Shown piece by piece: positions 17,538-26,863 of a DNA stretch of 64,000 nucleotides. Under the pieces are notes generated by a model. It made no database searches and had not been told where the DNA came from. It worked only from the letters and a program-made list of their open reading frames with translations. Made by a program: the position numbers and the translations under genes. The first letter of the stretch is position 1. The number at the start of each line of letters is the position of its first letter. The DNA lies in NCBI GenBank assembly GCA_934692625.1, contig CAKUUC010000001.1:124001-188000 (forward strand). The letters are read 5' to 3'. Source of the DNA: an uncultured Candidatus Melainabacteria bacterium (GTDB lineage Bacteria; Cyanobacteriota; Vampirovibrionia; Gastranaerophilales; Gastranaerophilaceae).

Positions 17538-17821
17538 GTTAATTCTCCAAGTCTGTATGAGCTCATATTATCACAAATTGATATAAAAATATCACTCAAC
17601 ATGGCTGAAATCCAGATATATCATGAAAAACTCATGTTTTTATGGCAATCGCCGAAAGTATTGTAAATACTGGGTTAAATAATTTATTATATAAAAAGTA
17701 TATACTAAAACATGTCGAGTTTTGTAACATAACTTAACATGATGAGTCAAAAAAGGCAATTATTGCGGAAGAAAATACTTTATATAATTACGAGGACAAA
17801 ACATAAGGATTAAACGAGGCA

Positions 17822-18427
17822 ATGGGTTTCTTATTAGGAGCATTTGGAAAATTAATGGCGGGCCGAAGGGTCAGAGATCTTCAAGCACGCATGATGCGCG
17901 TTCAGTCGAAGGCTAGACGCACAACTCGCCAAATTGAAAAAATGTCTAAAATGCTCGAATCACAAAAGAAAATGGAATTGAATAACCTTGCAATGCAACA
18001 GCAATCGGTTAATATGATGATGCCTCAATGGGCTGCCGGTTTTGCAACTCAAGCTTCTGGAATTGTTGGTTCAGAAAAGGCACAAAGCTTAGCAAATGGC
18101 GGAGCATCACTAGATGCGATAATGCAAACAGGTGGACTTTCTGGAGATGACCAAAAATGGATGGCAGCATTCAGTCAACAAAAGACTCAATTGTCTACAT
18201 CAAGCGAAATGATTTTGGCTCAATTGAAAAACCAAATCGAAGAAAAATACGAAAATATGAACGATATAATGCTGGAACCTTTGAAAATGGAAGAAGATTC
18301 CTTGCAGACAGAAAAAGATTCTTTGGAATCTCAACTCCAAATCGCACAAGCAGATTACGAGGCTTGCAAGAAGATGGAACAAGCAGATGCCAAGAACCTC
18401 GCTCCAAACTACACAGGTCAAGGTTAA
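17822..18427 (+). CDS. orphan Met/Gln-rich coiled-coil protein
   Basis: I do not recognise this 201-residue protein. The start is short and hydrophobic (Met-Gly-Phe-Leu-Leu-Gly-Ala-Phe-Gly), followed by a strongly basic helix (Arg-Arg-Val-Arg-Asp-Leu-Gln-Ala-Arg) and Met/Gln-rich coil to about residue 65. A loop with Trp-Ala-Ala-Gly-Phe follows, then an acidic coil from about 120 to 190. There is no signal peptide or clear membrane span. A TATAAT at 17783-17788 and GAGG before the ATG support expression, and a strong terminator follows, so it is a single-gene unit. Filament- or needle-like packing is conceivable, but that is only a structural impression. Confidence 0.75.
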   Translation: MGFLLGAFGKLMAGRRVRDLQARMMRVQSKARRTTRQIEKMSKMLESQKKMELNNLAMQQQSVNMMMPQWAAGFATQASGIVGSEKAQSLANGGASLDAIMQTGGLSGDDQKWMAAFSQQKTQLSTSSEMILAQLKNQIEEKYENMNDIMLEPLKMEEDSLQTEKDSLESQLQIAQADYEACKKMEQADAKNLAPNYTGQG

Positions 18428-18452
18428 TAACAACCCCAAGAATAATAAAACA

Positions 18453-18480
18453 GACGGGCTCCATTCGGAGCCCGTCTTGT
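18453..18480 (+). terminator. strong terminator after the coiled-coil gene
   Basis: A perfect 10-bp GC-rich stem (GACGGGCTCC / GGAGCCCGTC), an ATTC loop and a T-rich tail. Confidence 0.9.
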
Positions 18481-18634
18481 TGTGTGTAGAGACTATTGGA
18501 TATTAGAAATTCCACCAAATAGTCATGTTGAACTAGATTCTGTATCTTTTCCATCATCAAAATTTAACAAAGCATTAAGTTAAAAATTCCTTCTCATCTG
18601 CTACTTTCTTAGTATATTAAGCCCTATTTACATA

Positions 18635-18663
18635 TTGAAACTTTTTTATATTTTGTGTATAAT
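18635..18663 (+). promoter_or_regulatory. clpC promoter
   Basis: TTGAAA (18635-18640), a 17-base spacer and TATAAT (18658-18663) form a near-consensus housekeeping promoter. Transcription from about 18670 excludes the GTG at 18655 as the start. No CIRCE or other heat-shock operator is evident. Confidence 0.8.
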
Positions 18664-18693
18664 TTTTACATAAGGAGAGATAGGAGTAAAATA

Positions 18694-21207
18694 ATGTTCG
18701 AACGTTTTACAGAAAAAGCTATAAAAGTTATTATGCTCGCTCAAGAAGAAGCTCGCAGATTGGGGCATAACTTTGTTGGTACAGAACAAGTTCTTCTCGG
18801 TTTGATTGGAGAAGGTACCGGTGTTGCTGCAAAAACCCTTAAATCTATGGGCGTAAATCTCAAAGATGCAAGAACCGAAGTTGAAAAGATTATCGGTCGT
18901 GGCTCAGGATTTGTAGCGGTAGAAATTCCGTTCACACCTCGTGCTAAAAGAGTTCTTGAATTATCTTGGGACGAAGCAAGACAATTAGGTCATAATTACA
19001 TTGGCACAGAACACTTGTTGTTAGGTCTAATCCGTGAAGGTGAAGGCGTTGCTGCGAGAGTTTTGGAAAATTTAGGTGTTGACCTTAACAAAGTTAGAAG
19101 CAATGTTGTTAAAATGCTTGGAGAATCGAAAACCACAACAACCGGTTCTAGTTCTTCATCTGGTTCAAGTTCATCTTCTACCGGTGGAAAAACTAAAACA
19201 CCAAGTCTTGATGAATTCGGTCGTGATTTGACATTAGCGGCGCAAGAATTAAGACTTGACCCTGTTGTTGGTAGAGAAAAAGAAATTGAACGTGTAATTC
19301 AAATTTTGGCAAGAAGAACCAAAAATAATCCGGTTTTGTTAGGCGAACCTGGGGTTGGTAAAACTGCAGTTGCAGAAGGTCTTGCTATCCGTATCGTAAA
19401 TGCGGAAGTTCCGGATATCTTAGATGGCAAAAAAGTTATCCAATTAGACATGGGGTTACTTGTTGCCGGTACTAAGTATCGTGGTGAATTTGAAGAACGT
19501 CTTAAAAAGATTATGGATGAAATTCGTCAAGCCGGAAATATTATCTTGGTAATTGATGAAATGCATACCTTGATTGGTGCGGGTGCAGCAGAAGGTGCTA
19601 TCGATGCTGCAAACATCTTGAAACCTGCATTATCAAGAGGTGAAATTCAAGTTATCGGTGCTACAACTTCTGATGAATACAGAAAATACATCGAAAAAGA
19701 TTCTGCTCTTGAAAGACGTTTCCAACCGGTTCAAATTGATGAACCTTCAATTGAAGAATCTATTGAAATTATTAAAGGTTTGAAACCAAAATATGAAGAA
19801 CATCACAGATTGATAATTTCTGATGAAGCAATTGTTGCAGCGGTTAAATTGTCAAGCAAATACATCAATGACAGATTTTTGCCGGATAAAGCGATTGACG
19901 TAATTGATGAAGCAAGTTCTAAGGTTAGATTGAAAGTTTCTAACATGTGTCCAGAAGGTAAAGAACTTGAAAAACAATTAAAATCTTTGATTAAAGAAAA
20001 AGAAGATGCTATCAGAAATAAAGAATTTGAAACTGCTTCTCAACTTCGTGATGATGAGGCTGAATTGAAAGACAGAATTCGTGAAGTTTCTGAAAAATGG
20101 CGTAACGAAAATGAAGCAAATAAAGCAACTGTTACTGCTGAAAATGTTGCCGAAGTAATCGCAATGATGACAGGTGTTCCTGTTACTAAATTGACAGAAG
20201 GCGAAAGTGAAAGATTATTAAAACTTGAAGATACTCTTCACAAACGTGTAATCGGTCAACATGATGCTATCGTTGCTATTTCAAAGGCAATCAGGCGTGC
20301 AAGAGTTGGTTTGAAGTCACCAAACAGACCTATCGGTAGTTTTATCTTCTGTGGGCCTACTGGTGTTGGTAAAACTGAATTGGCAAAAGCGTTGGCGGAA
20401 GCAATGTTTGGTTCTGAAGATAACATGATAAGAGTGGATATGTCAGAATTTATGGAAAAACATTCTACTGCAAAACTTATCGGTTCTCCTCCGGGATACG
20501 TTGGATATGATGATGGTGGACATTTGTCAGAATTGGTAAGAAAGAAACCTTATTCTGTTGTGTTGTTCGATGAAATCGAAAAAGCGCACCCAGATGTATT
20601 CAACATCATGCTTCAAATTCTTGATGATGGACGTTTGACAGACTCTAAAGGTCGTCACATCAGTTTCAAAAATACTGTTATCATTATGACTTCTAACGTT
20701 GGTGCAAGTATGATTACAAATACATCAAAACTTGGCTTTACAACAGCAGAAGATGAGTCTAAGAGTAAATATGAAAAACTTAAAGATACTGTTTCGGAAG
20801 AAATGAAGAAAGCTTTCAGACCTGAATTTCTTAACAGAATTGACGAAACTATCGTATTTGCTCATTTGTCCAAAGAAGAAATCAGACAAATTGTTGACTT
20901 GATGTTGAAAGACTTGTTCAAACGTTTGGCTGAAAAAGAATTGAATATCGAAGTTTCAGATGAAGTTAAAGATCATTTGGCAGAAAGCGGATATTCAGAA
21001 GCCTACGGGGCAAGACCATTACGTAGATTGATTCAACGTAAGATGGAAGACAGTTTGGCAGAAGAAATTCTATCAGGCAAATACGGTCCTGGCGACACTA
21101 TCAAAGTAACTATGCAAGATGGCAAAATTACTTTTGATAAGGCAAAAAAAAGAGCAAAAAAAGACAAAGAGGCTGAAGTTTCAGAAGAAACAACACCTTC
21201 TGTATAA
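18694..21207 (+). CDS. clpC: ATP-dependent Clp protease ATP-binding subunit ClpC
   Basis: An 837-residue class I Clp ATPase that unfolds substrates for ClpP. Two N-terminal Clp-N repeats (residues 1-145) lead into a Ser/Thr/Gly linker. The first AAA+ domain has Walker A Gly-Glu-Pro-Gly-Val-Gly-Lys-Thr. A UVR-like segment (Phe-Glu-Thr-Ala-Ser-Gln-Leu-Arg-Asp) at about 445-480 marks ClpC rather than ClpA/ClpB. The second AAA+ domain has Gly-Pro-Thr-Gly-Val-Gly-Lys-Thr. AGGAG precedes the ATG at 18694. The partner clpP and a McsB-type adaptor are not nearby. Confidence 0.97.
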   Translation: MFERFTEKAIKVIMLAQEEARRLGHNFVGTEQVLLGLIGEGTGVAAKTLKSMGVNLKDARTEVEKIIGRGSGFVAVEIPFTPRAKRVLELSWDEARQLGHNYIGTEHLLLGLIREGEGVAARVLENLGVDLNKVRSNVVKMLGESKTTTTGSSSSSGSSSSSTGGKTKTPSLDEFGRDLTLAAQELRLDPVVGREKEIERVIQILARRTKNNPVLLGEPGVGKTAVAEGLAIRIVNAEVPDILDGKKVIQLDMGLLVAGTKYRGEFEERLKKIMDEIRQAGNIILVIDEMHTLIGAGAAEGAIDAANILKPALSRGEIQVIGATTSDEYRKYIEKDSALERRFQPVQIDEPSIEESIEIIKGLKPKYEEHHRLIISDEAIVAAVKLSSKYINDRFLPDKAIDVIDEASSKVRLKVSNMCPEGKELEKQLKSLIKEKEDAIRNKEFETASQLRDDEAELKDRIREVSEKWRNENEANKATVTAENVAEVIAMMTGVPVTKLTEGESERLLKLEDTLHKRVIGQHDAIVAISKAIRRARVGLKSPNRPIGSFIFCGPTGVGKTELAKALAEAMFGSEDNMIRVDMSEFMEKHSTAKLIGSPPGYVGYDDGGHLSELVRKKPYSVVLFDEIEKAHPDVFNIMLQILDDGRLTDSKGRHISFKNTVIIMTSNVGASMITNTSKLGFTTAEDESKSKYEKLKDTVSEEMKKAFRPEFLNRIDETIVFAHLSKEEIRQIVDLMLKDLFKRLAEKELNIEVSDEVKDHLAESGYSEAYGARPLRRLIQRKMEDSLAEEILSGKYGPGDTIKVTMQDGKITFDKAKKRAKKDKEAEVSEETTPSV

Positions 21208-21212
21208 AAATC

Positions 21213-21249
21213 AAAATGTTACATAGTCCTTGTGGCTATGTAACATTTT
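21213..21249 (+). terminator. terminator-like hairpin after clpC
   Basis: A 14-bp stem (AAAATGTTACATAG / CTATGTAACATTTT) with a 9-nt loop directly follows the clpC stop. The T tract is short, so efficiency may be modest. Confidence 0.65.
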
Positions 21250-21335
21250 CTTAACGTTTTCTTGATTAGGTATTAAAAATTTTTTTTAGGTGTTTTATAA
21301 CATTAGTGAGATAAAGTGAAAGAGTTAGGTGGTCT

Positions 21336-23849
21336 ATGCGAGTTGACATTGTAAGGGGTAATTACGGATTAAATAGCATACAAAACAAAAAAAGAAATGT
21401 TCTAAAGGCTCAAGCGCCTGTTAATATCGCATTTCAAGGTGGTGTAAAACAATTAAATCAGGTGGCATCAATTACACCTGAACATAGAGGTTTAGGGCTT
21501 CCTGAGGCATTTCAGGGTGGTGAAGCCGTTGTAGGTCAGGAGCTTCCTGATAGTTTGATTAAACATGAAAATGTTGATGCAAGAAGTTTCATGCCTATTT
21601 GGAACCATAACAACCCAAAAGGTGGTCATAAATTTTTAATCCATAGAGAAAGTGAGTATCCTGCGGGGAAACCTTTGCCTGATTACATGCCTGCAAAAAA
21701 TTTCTATAGTGCAGAATATGGCGAGGATTTGGCAACAGTTGCTAAAAAATTAAAACTTAAAGAATCAGAATTAAGTTATGTCGTTGAAAGTTGTCCACAA
21801 GGTGTTGGTCCTGAGGCTAAAACAAGATATTGTATAATTGAGCCGACAAGTGTTAAGGGTAATATTACGAGATTATCCGAGGAAACTTTGGGCGAAACAA
21901 AAACAATCCCTTATCAATTATTTAAAATTTCGGCAAACAATCCTTCATATAATGAAATAAAGAATACTCCAAACTATTTTATGTATACAAGAGATTTGGC
22001 AAGAACATCAAAACCTTATTCTTACGATAGTTTTGGTAACGGAAGCTTTGATTCTGAAATTGTTTCTTCCGATGAAATGAGAGCGTTGACCAATACAATT
22101 CACAAACAGATGAATACTGAAGAATTTGGGTTCTTTAATCCTGCAAACGTGCTTTGTCATGACCGTGTTTCAAGTACTTATGGTAATCATATCGCCAATA
22201 TGTCTGCTTCAGGGGATACAGAAGTTAACGGTTTGAAAGTTCATATTATTGCTCACAATACTGGTAGAAATTACCAAGGCGTTACTAATGACCCGTTCAA
22301 AATGATGACTATTGTTGATGACCCAATAGTTGCAGAAGAACTTAAAAAGAATCCTTATTTTGATGTATTGCAAAAGGCTAAAAAATTCGGAATTGATAAT
22401 GGTGAAGCATTATCTCCTAGAGAACAACAAATTGCGTGGAGTATTTTAGAACCTCATTTGAGAAACTTCCGTGACGGTTCAGGTTGTTATAACGTTTTGA
22501 AAACAGGTATTTCTACAGTAAGAGTTAACCCTGAAAATGTATCTACCGGTACTGTTTCTTTGCAATTTGATAAAGAAATGAAGAGTTTGGAAACTCCGGA
22601 AGCAGCAAAATATTTGACATCTGATTATGCTGCAATTCAAACAAAATCAGCAGTAAACGGTGTTACACCAAGAAATATGCACTTAGATGATGCAAGTGTT
22701 CAATTTGGTCGTGGCGCTAACGGTTTGTCAGAATCAAAAGGCTTTACTCCGTTTAAATACGATGGAACAAATATCAAAGAAGTTGTTGCGGCAAAAGAAA
22801 AAAATGCAAGATGGCTTACTAATTTGATTTATGAAGCCGGTGAAAAAGGTGAAGATGCATTGAAAAAACTCTTCTTCAATGAAGATCAAATTGCAAAACA
22901 CAACACCGTTATAAATTATTTGTCACCGATTAAAGATGGCGAAATTTTATTGTTTGGTTTTGGTCGTCCTGATGAACAAAAAGGATTCCCTATTTCAACA
23001 GGCGGATTTTTGGATTTCTTAAAAAGAACTGATGTTCCACAAGAAGATAAATTGAAAGTAAAAGTTTTATTAGGTGCCGGCAAATGGAATGAAAATGACC
23101 GAGATTACAAGGCTATTGTTCGTGATATTCAAGAAATCTCCAAACTTGAAGGTGGAATTTACAAACATAATATTATGTATGTTGACGGATTTACTCCAAA
23201 TCGACTTGTAGCGTGTGCTCATTACGGTTTGTTTACTTCTCGTCGTGAAATGTGTGGTATTACTCCGGTTGAGTCTAAAATTGCTGGTACACCTTATGGA
23301 ATTACAAAGACAGGCGGACCTGTTGACTATACAAATTCATCAAACGGCTTTATGACAAAAGAACCTGTTGAATTGACTCCGGAAAGATATGGTTTATCTT
23401 GGGCTGATTCAGCAGAAACTATTGATAATGCTCGTGTAAATCGCCAATCTAAGCAAACAAGTGACATGATTAAAGAAATGTTCTACGAATACAAAAATGA
23501 TTATGACGCTTATGTTGCAAAATGTAAGAAAAACATTGAAGAAAAAGTAGATTGGCACAATAACGCAGAATATAACAATGGAAAATCTGCAAATAAGGTT
23601 TATATGGAAACAATATTCGAAGCAGATAAACCTATTACAAACAGATATCAAGGTCCTATGCGCAGAGTTGCCGGCGCCTTGGGTGAATATCGTGAATGCG
23701 CAGAAGAAATTATCGGTGCAACTGCTAAATCTCGTCCAATGAAGATGATATTCGCTGTTATCGGTGGCGTTGCTGTATTATCAGGAGCATATATGTTGTA
23801 TCGAAATACTCACAAAAAAGCGACTCAAAAGATGGACAAAGTTGCATAA
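21336..23849 (+). CDS. membrane-anchored glycogen/starch-synthase-like (GT5) protein
   Basis: An 837-residue protein. The middle and later parts recall GT5/GT-B glucan synthases: Val-Leu-Cys-His-Asp-Arg, then Gly-Phe-Gly-Arg-Pro-Asp-Glu-Gln-Lys-Gly, then Phe-Thr-Ser-Arg-Arg-Glu-Met-Cys-Gly-Ile-Thr-Pro-Val-Glu, matching the Ser-Arg-Phe-Glu-Pro-Cys-Gly-Leu block, then Thr-Gly-Gly-Pro-Val-Asp. The N-terminal synthase motif Lys-x-Gly-Gly is not obvious, and long insertions are present. Residues about 804-822 form one membrane helix followed by a basic tail, giving a C-terminal anchor. The N-terminus carries the F-x-G leader seen in other orphans here. Either it makes a glucan at the membrane or it is a repurposed GT-B fold. 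Confidence 0.7.
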   Translation: MRVDIVRGNYGLNSIQNKKRNVLKAQAPVNIAFQGGVKQLNQVASITPEHRGLGLPEAFQGGEAVVGQELPDSLIKHENVDARSFMPIWNHNNPKGGHKFLIHRESEYPAGKPLPDYMPAKNFYSAEYGEDLATVAKKLKLKESELSYVVESCPQGVGPEAKTRYCIIEPTSVKGNITRLSEETLGETKTIPYQLFKISANNPSYNEIKNTPNYFMYTRDLARTSKPYSYDSFGNGSFDSEIVSSDEMRALTNTIHKQMNTEEFGFFNPANVLCHDRVSSTYGNHIANMSASGDTEVNGLKVHIIAHNTGRNYQGVTNDPFKMMTIVDDPIVAEELKKNPYFDVLQKAKKFGIDNGEALSPREQQIAWSILEPHLRNFRDGSGCYNVLKTGISTVRVNPENVSTGTVSLQFDKEMKSLETPEAAKYLTSDYAAIQTKSAVNGVTPRNMHLDDASVQFGRGANGLSESKGFTPFKYDGTNIKEVVAAKEKNARWLTNLIYEAGEKGEDALKKLFFNEDQIAKHNTVINYLSPIKDGEILLFGFGRPDEQKGFPISTGGFLDFLKRTDVPQEDKLKVKVLLGAGKWNENDRDYKAIVRDIQEISKLEGGIYKHNIMYVDGFTPNRLVACAHYGLFTSRREMCGITPVESKIAGTPYGITKTGGPVDYTNSSNGFMTKEPVELTPERYGLSWADSAETIDNARVNRQSKQTSDMIKEMFYEYKNDYDAYVAKCKKNIEEKVDWHNNAEYNNGKSANKVYMETIFEADKPITNRYQGPMRRVAGALGEYRECAEEIIGATAKSRPMKMIFAVIGGVAVLSGAYMLYRNTHKKATQKMDKVA

Positions 23850-23865
23850 TTTATAACTTGTAAAT

Positions 23866-23900
23866 AAAAACAGTCAGCGTTTTTCGTTGGCTGTTTTTTT
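23866..23900 (+). terminator. terminator after the GT5-like gene
   Basis: AAAACAG...CTGTTTT with an inner CAGCG/CGTTG stem around a T-rich loop, then a run of Ts. Confidence 0.75.
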
Positions 23901-23919
23901 ATTGTATTTTTGCCGATTT

Positions 23920-23925
23920 TATAAT
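23920..23925 (+). promoter_or_regulatory. -10 hexamer with very short leader
   Basis: TATAAT ends 11 bases before the phosphatase ATG and no ribosome site lies between, so the mRNA leader would be about five bases. Confidence 0.45.
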
Positions 23926-23936
23926 AAATTTGTAGT

Positions 23937-24569
23937 ATGAGTAAGATTGTAGCAATTTCAGATATACACGGCGAATACGACAAACTTGCACGTTTGTTGG
24001 ATAATTTAGCATTAACAAAAGATGATACTGTAGTCTTTTGCGGGGATTACATTGATAGAGGTAAAAAATCAAAAGAGGTTGTTGATACTGCAATTTCTTT
24101 GGGGGATTTTTGTAATTGCGTTTATCTTATTGGTTCGCACGAATATGCAATGATGCACGCAAATTCTGATGATTATTACAATTATTTGTTTTGGAATTAC
24201 GGTGGAGATAGTACTGTTGAAAGTTATGGTTCGTTTGATAATATTATGAAAATTCACGGTGATTTCTTTAGAAATTTAAAATACTACCACATAATCGGTA
24301 AATATTTGTTTGTTCATGCCGGTTTTCGTATCGGTGTTCCGCTAGAAGAGCAAAATGAAGTTGATATGGTTTATATTCGTCATGCCTTTTTTGAACATAA
24401 ACATGACTTTGGTTATAAAATTATTTTTGGTCATACAGAGTTCCCTGAACCTCAAGTTTGGGATGATAAGATTTGTATTGATACTGGATGCGGAAAGTTC
24501 CCGAATGCACCTTTAACCGCTCTTGTGATTGAAAATGGAAAAGAATATTTTGTAAGTTCTGCAGATTAG
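23937..24569 (+). CDS. PPP-family metallophosphatase with Ser in place of the metal-binding Asn
   Basis: A 210-residue calcineurin-like phosphatase of the PPP (ApaH/PrpA-like) type. Motifs: Ser-Asp-Ile-His-Gly at about 8-12, Gly-Asp-Tyr-Ile-Asp-Arg-Gly near 40, Val-His-Ala-Gly and Gly-His-Thr-Glu in the second half, all expected for a two-metal site. The third motif, normally Gly-Asn-His-Glu, reads Gly-Ser-His-Glu, so the Asn that bridges the metal and acts in catalysis is lost. Substrates could be Ser/Thr-phosphoproteins or dinucleotides. The gene is monocistronic with a near-leaderless promoter. Confidence 0.9.
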   Translation: MSKIVAISDIHGEYDKLARLLDNLALTKDDTVVFCGDYIDRGKKSKEVVDTAISLGDFCNCVYLIGSHEYAMMHANSDDYYNYLFWNYGGDSTVESYGSFDNIMKIHGDFFRNLKYYHIIGKYLFVHAGFRIGVPLEEQNEVDMVYIRHAFFEHKHDFGYKIIFGHTEFPEPQVWDDKICIDTGCGKFPNAPLTALVIENGKEYFVSSAD

Positions 24570-24665
24570 TTTGTAAATTTTTCTTAATATAACTGTATTT
24601 GTAGTAAATTTTTATATTTACAATTGTTATATAGGATACGTGTAGTAGTTTATAAGGATTTAGTA

Positions 24666-26531
24666 ATGAAGATTTATTTATCATCAATTTACAATATTAT
24701 TAAAAGTATTGAAGGTAAAAATTTTCTGGCTGAATGTAAGCCTCAAAAAGTTAATCAAAGAGTGTTGAGAACGTTAAAACCTGTAACAGATATTGATGAT
24801 GAAATTGTTTCTTATACTGTAGGACGAAAACCTACTGGTTCTCGTGTAGATTCCGCATTAGTCGATGATACATTTGAAAGAATGTCCTTTGAAAAGAGTT
24901 CAGATGACATAAATGACATTATGAGGACAAAAGAATTGTATAATTGTTCAACGGATTACCGTCCTGTACCATCTATAAAATACGGAAATGATGATGTTTC
25001 CTTGTCATCAACTATTTTAAAAGATATGCAATTCGGAAAGAAATTGGATAATGCTTACTATCCTGATACGGATTTAAATTTTGATGCTCAATCAAGGTTA
25101 AAACATATTGATTTTGTGTATAATATCGTTCCGTCTTGCTTTGACCCTAAAATGCATGTTGGTGCTGATACAATTTCGAAATACGCTACAGAGGCGACTC
25201 ATGCTTGGGAAAATGGTGTTCCAACCGTTGAAATTATTAAACAAATTGGAAGGTCTATTGTAGATGGCAATGGTCAAGCGATTTCAAAGCCTTCAGTAAA
25301 ATTGTTCAAATTCTTGGCAAAGTTTCCTGATGCAAGAGGGCAAGTTGTTTTTGCTTCAAAAAATGGTATTGAACATTTAGATTACGATGCTTTACGTTTC
25401 TATGATGCTTTTGCTACAAGACATTTCAAAGATGAAAAAATGGTTCAACAAATTTTGAATGAATGCAAAACAAAAACTGGATATCCGATTAAAACAGCAG
25501 ATTCTCAATTGTGCGAAATCGCTTCACTTACTCGTAGAAAGTCTGCTCACGGTATAGAAACTAAAAATCCTAACTTTGTTGATATTCAAGGTTCTGTTTC
25601 TTCGCCTTATTGTCCAAAAGATACTCCATGGAGAGAATGCGATTCTGAATTGTTATCAAAACTAAAAGATGGTGGCCTTGTTGATGAGAATAAATATAAT
25701 GTTGCTAAAATTATGTTGAAGGACTTGAACATGCCAGTAGACAAGGTTATACAACAGTTAGATAATGGGGTGGCCGAACAATACCAAAAAATTGCTAAAA
25801 TTGACAAGGTTTTTGAGCTGAATTGTAATTACAATTATGAGAAAGATCGAGAATACATACATGACTTTTTAACAAACAGTTTTAAAAAGTGTGTTACTGG
25901 TGATGAGTTAGATAGCAAGAAATTTCAATTTAATGTTGATTGTATTCAATATCTTGCGCAGAAAAATGTTGTTCCGTCTTATGGTGTTACTAGAATGTGT
26001 GAAATATTAGAAAATTCCATAAATTATGATTCTTCGGCTATGAGAGCAATTATTGATTCTGTTTTAACTGAAAGAAAAGGTAGTTATGCAAGAATTGATG
26101 GTTCAGACTTAAACTCAATTTGCAGTTTTATTAAAAATAATACAAGAAGTGAAAAATCAAAAGCAGAAATAATTAAACTTTTAGCAGAAGGTTCAAAAGA
26201 AACTAAATCAGGTACAGTTTCGACGATTGAATATTTGTGGGAAATTATGAATAAAGAGGAATTAGGGCAAATTACTGCTGAAAACTTGAATAATTTGACA
26301 CCATATATTACGAAATTAAGAACCTGCATGACACAAAAAGATTGCATGCAACATTCAAGTTTTATCGATAGCTTTTTGAAACCTGAAATTTTGAGATCTG
26401 CCGAACAACCTTTTGACATGAAAGATTGTCCAAAACTCAGACTTGTTGAAAAACTTGCAGATGGTGAAATCAAATATACTGAACTACTTGAAGCAGCAAG
26501 TAAATTGAATAATGTGGTATCGATTAAGTAG
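24666..26531 (+). CDS. large orphan protein
   Basis: I do not recognise this 621-residue protein. It has no signal peptide, no clear membrane segment and no catalytic motif I can name. It is rich in Asp, Lys and Ser. The C-terminal 250 residues are predicted helical with Leu-x-x-Leu spacing, possibly a solenoid. It starts Met-Lys-Ile-Tyr-Leu-Ser-Ser-Ile-Tyr-Asn-Ile, mildly like the Tyr-Asn-Ile starts of other orphans in the window. AAGGA precedes the ATG at 24666; an upstream start at 24624 has none. A terminator follows, so it is a single-gene unit. Confidence 0.78.
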   Translation: MKIYLSSIYNIIKSIEGKNFLAECKPQKVNQRVLRTLKPVTDIDDEIVSYTVGRKPTGSRVDSALVDDTFERMSFEKSSDDINDIMRTKELYNCSTDYRPVPSIKYGNDDVSLSSTILKDMQFGKKLDNAYYPDTDLNFDAQSRLKHIDFVYNIVPSCFDPKMHVGADTISKYATEATHAWENGVPTVEIIKQIGRSIVDGNGQAISKPSVKLFKFLAKFPDARGQVVFASKNGIEHLDYDALRFYDAFATRHFKDEKMVQQILNECKTKTGYPIKTADSQLCEIASLTRRKSAHGIETKNPNFVDIQGSVSSPYCPKDTPWRECDSELLSKLKDGGLVDENKYNVAKIMLKDLNMPVDKVIQQLDNGVAEQYQKIAKIDKVFELNCNYNYEKDREYIHDFLTNSFKKCVTGDELDSKKFQFNVDCIQYLAQKNVVPSYGVTRMCEILENSINYDSSAMRAIIDSVLTERKGSYARIDGSDLNSICSFIKNNTRSEKSKAEIIKLLAEGSKETKSGTVSTIEYLWEIMNKEELGQITAENLNNLTPYITKLRTCMTQKDCMQHSSFIDSFLKPEILRSAEQPFDMKDCPKLRLVEKLADGEIKYTELLEAASKLNNVVSIK

Positions 26532-26558
26532 TAGATATATTTTTAAAACTAATCAAAT

Positions 26559-26590
26559 AAAAAGATGCGATTTAACTCGCCTCTTTTTTA
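26559..26590 (+). terminator. terminator after the 621-residue orphan gene
   Basis: AAAGA-GCGA pairs with TCGC-TCTTT (one mismatch inside) and is followed by TTTTTTA. Confidence 0.75.
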
Positions 26591-26604
26591 CCTAACTTTT
26601 TCCA

Positions 26605-26631
26605 ATAAAAAAAGGACTCATCGTCCTTTTT
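26605..26631 (-). terminator. terminator after tRNA-Lys
   Basis: AAAAAGGAC / GTCCTTTTT hairpin with a 5-nt loop, ending in Ts on the minus strand just downstream of the tRNA. Confidence 0.75.
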
Positions 26632-26638
26632 AAAAATT

Positions 26639-26711
26639 TGCGCTTGGCGCGATTCGAACGCGCGACCTATCCCTTAAAAGGGGAGTGCTCTACCTGCTGA
26701 GCTACAAGCGC
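26639..26711 (-). tRNA. tRNA-Lys(TTT), CCA not encoded
   Basis: A 73-nt cloverleaf with acceptor GCGCTTG/CAAGCGC, anticodon loop CTTTTAA with anticodon TTT, T-arm GCGCG/CGCGC and discriminator A. The first anticodon-stem pair (27-43) is C-T, a mismatch. CCA must be added after transcription. It fills the 328-base gap between genes together with two terminators. Confidence 0.95.
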
Positions 26712-26835
26712 TTATTAACTATTCATATTTCCTTTGGCTAACCGGTGAACTCACCGTGTGTACTCATAATAACAAGAACATTTTTTTATGTCAACCGTTT
26801 TTTCTGATTTTTTATAAATTATTTTTAGAAATGTG

Positions 26836-26863
26836 AAAAAAGCCCGTTGTGGCGGGCTTTTAA
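26836..26863 (-). terminator. terminator overlapping the HTH-regulator stop codon
   Basis: AAAAGCCCG / CGGGCTTTT with a 6-nt loop. The stem overlaps the stop codon of the minus-strand gene. Confidence 0.85.

Noticed and set aside
18655..18693. Upstream GTG start for clpC
   Set aside because: It falls inside the -10 region of a near-consensus promoter; AGGAG and the conserved Met-Phe-Glu-Arg-Phe start are at 18694.
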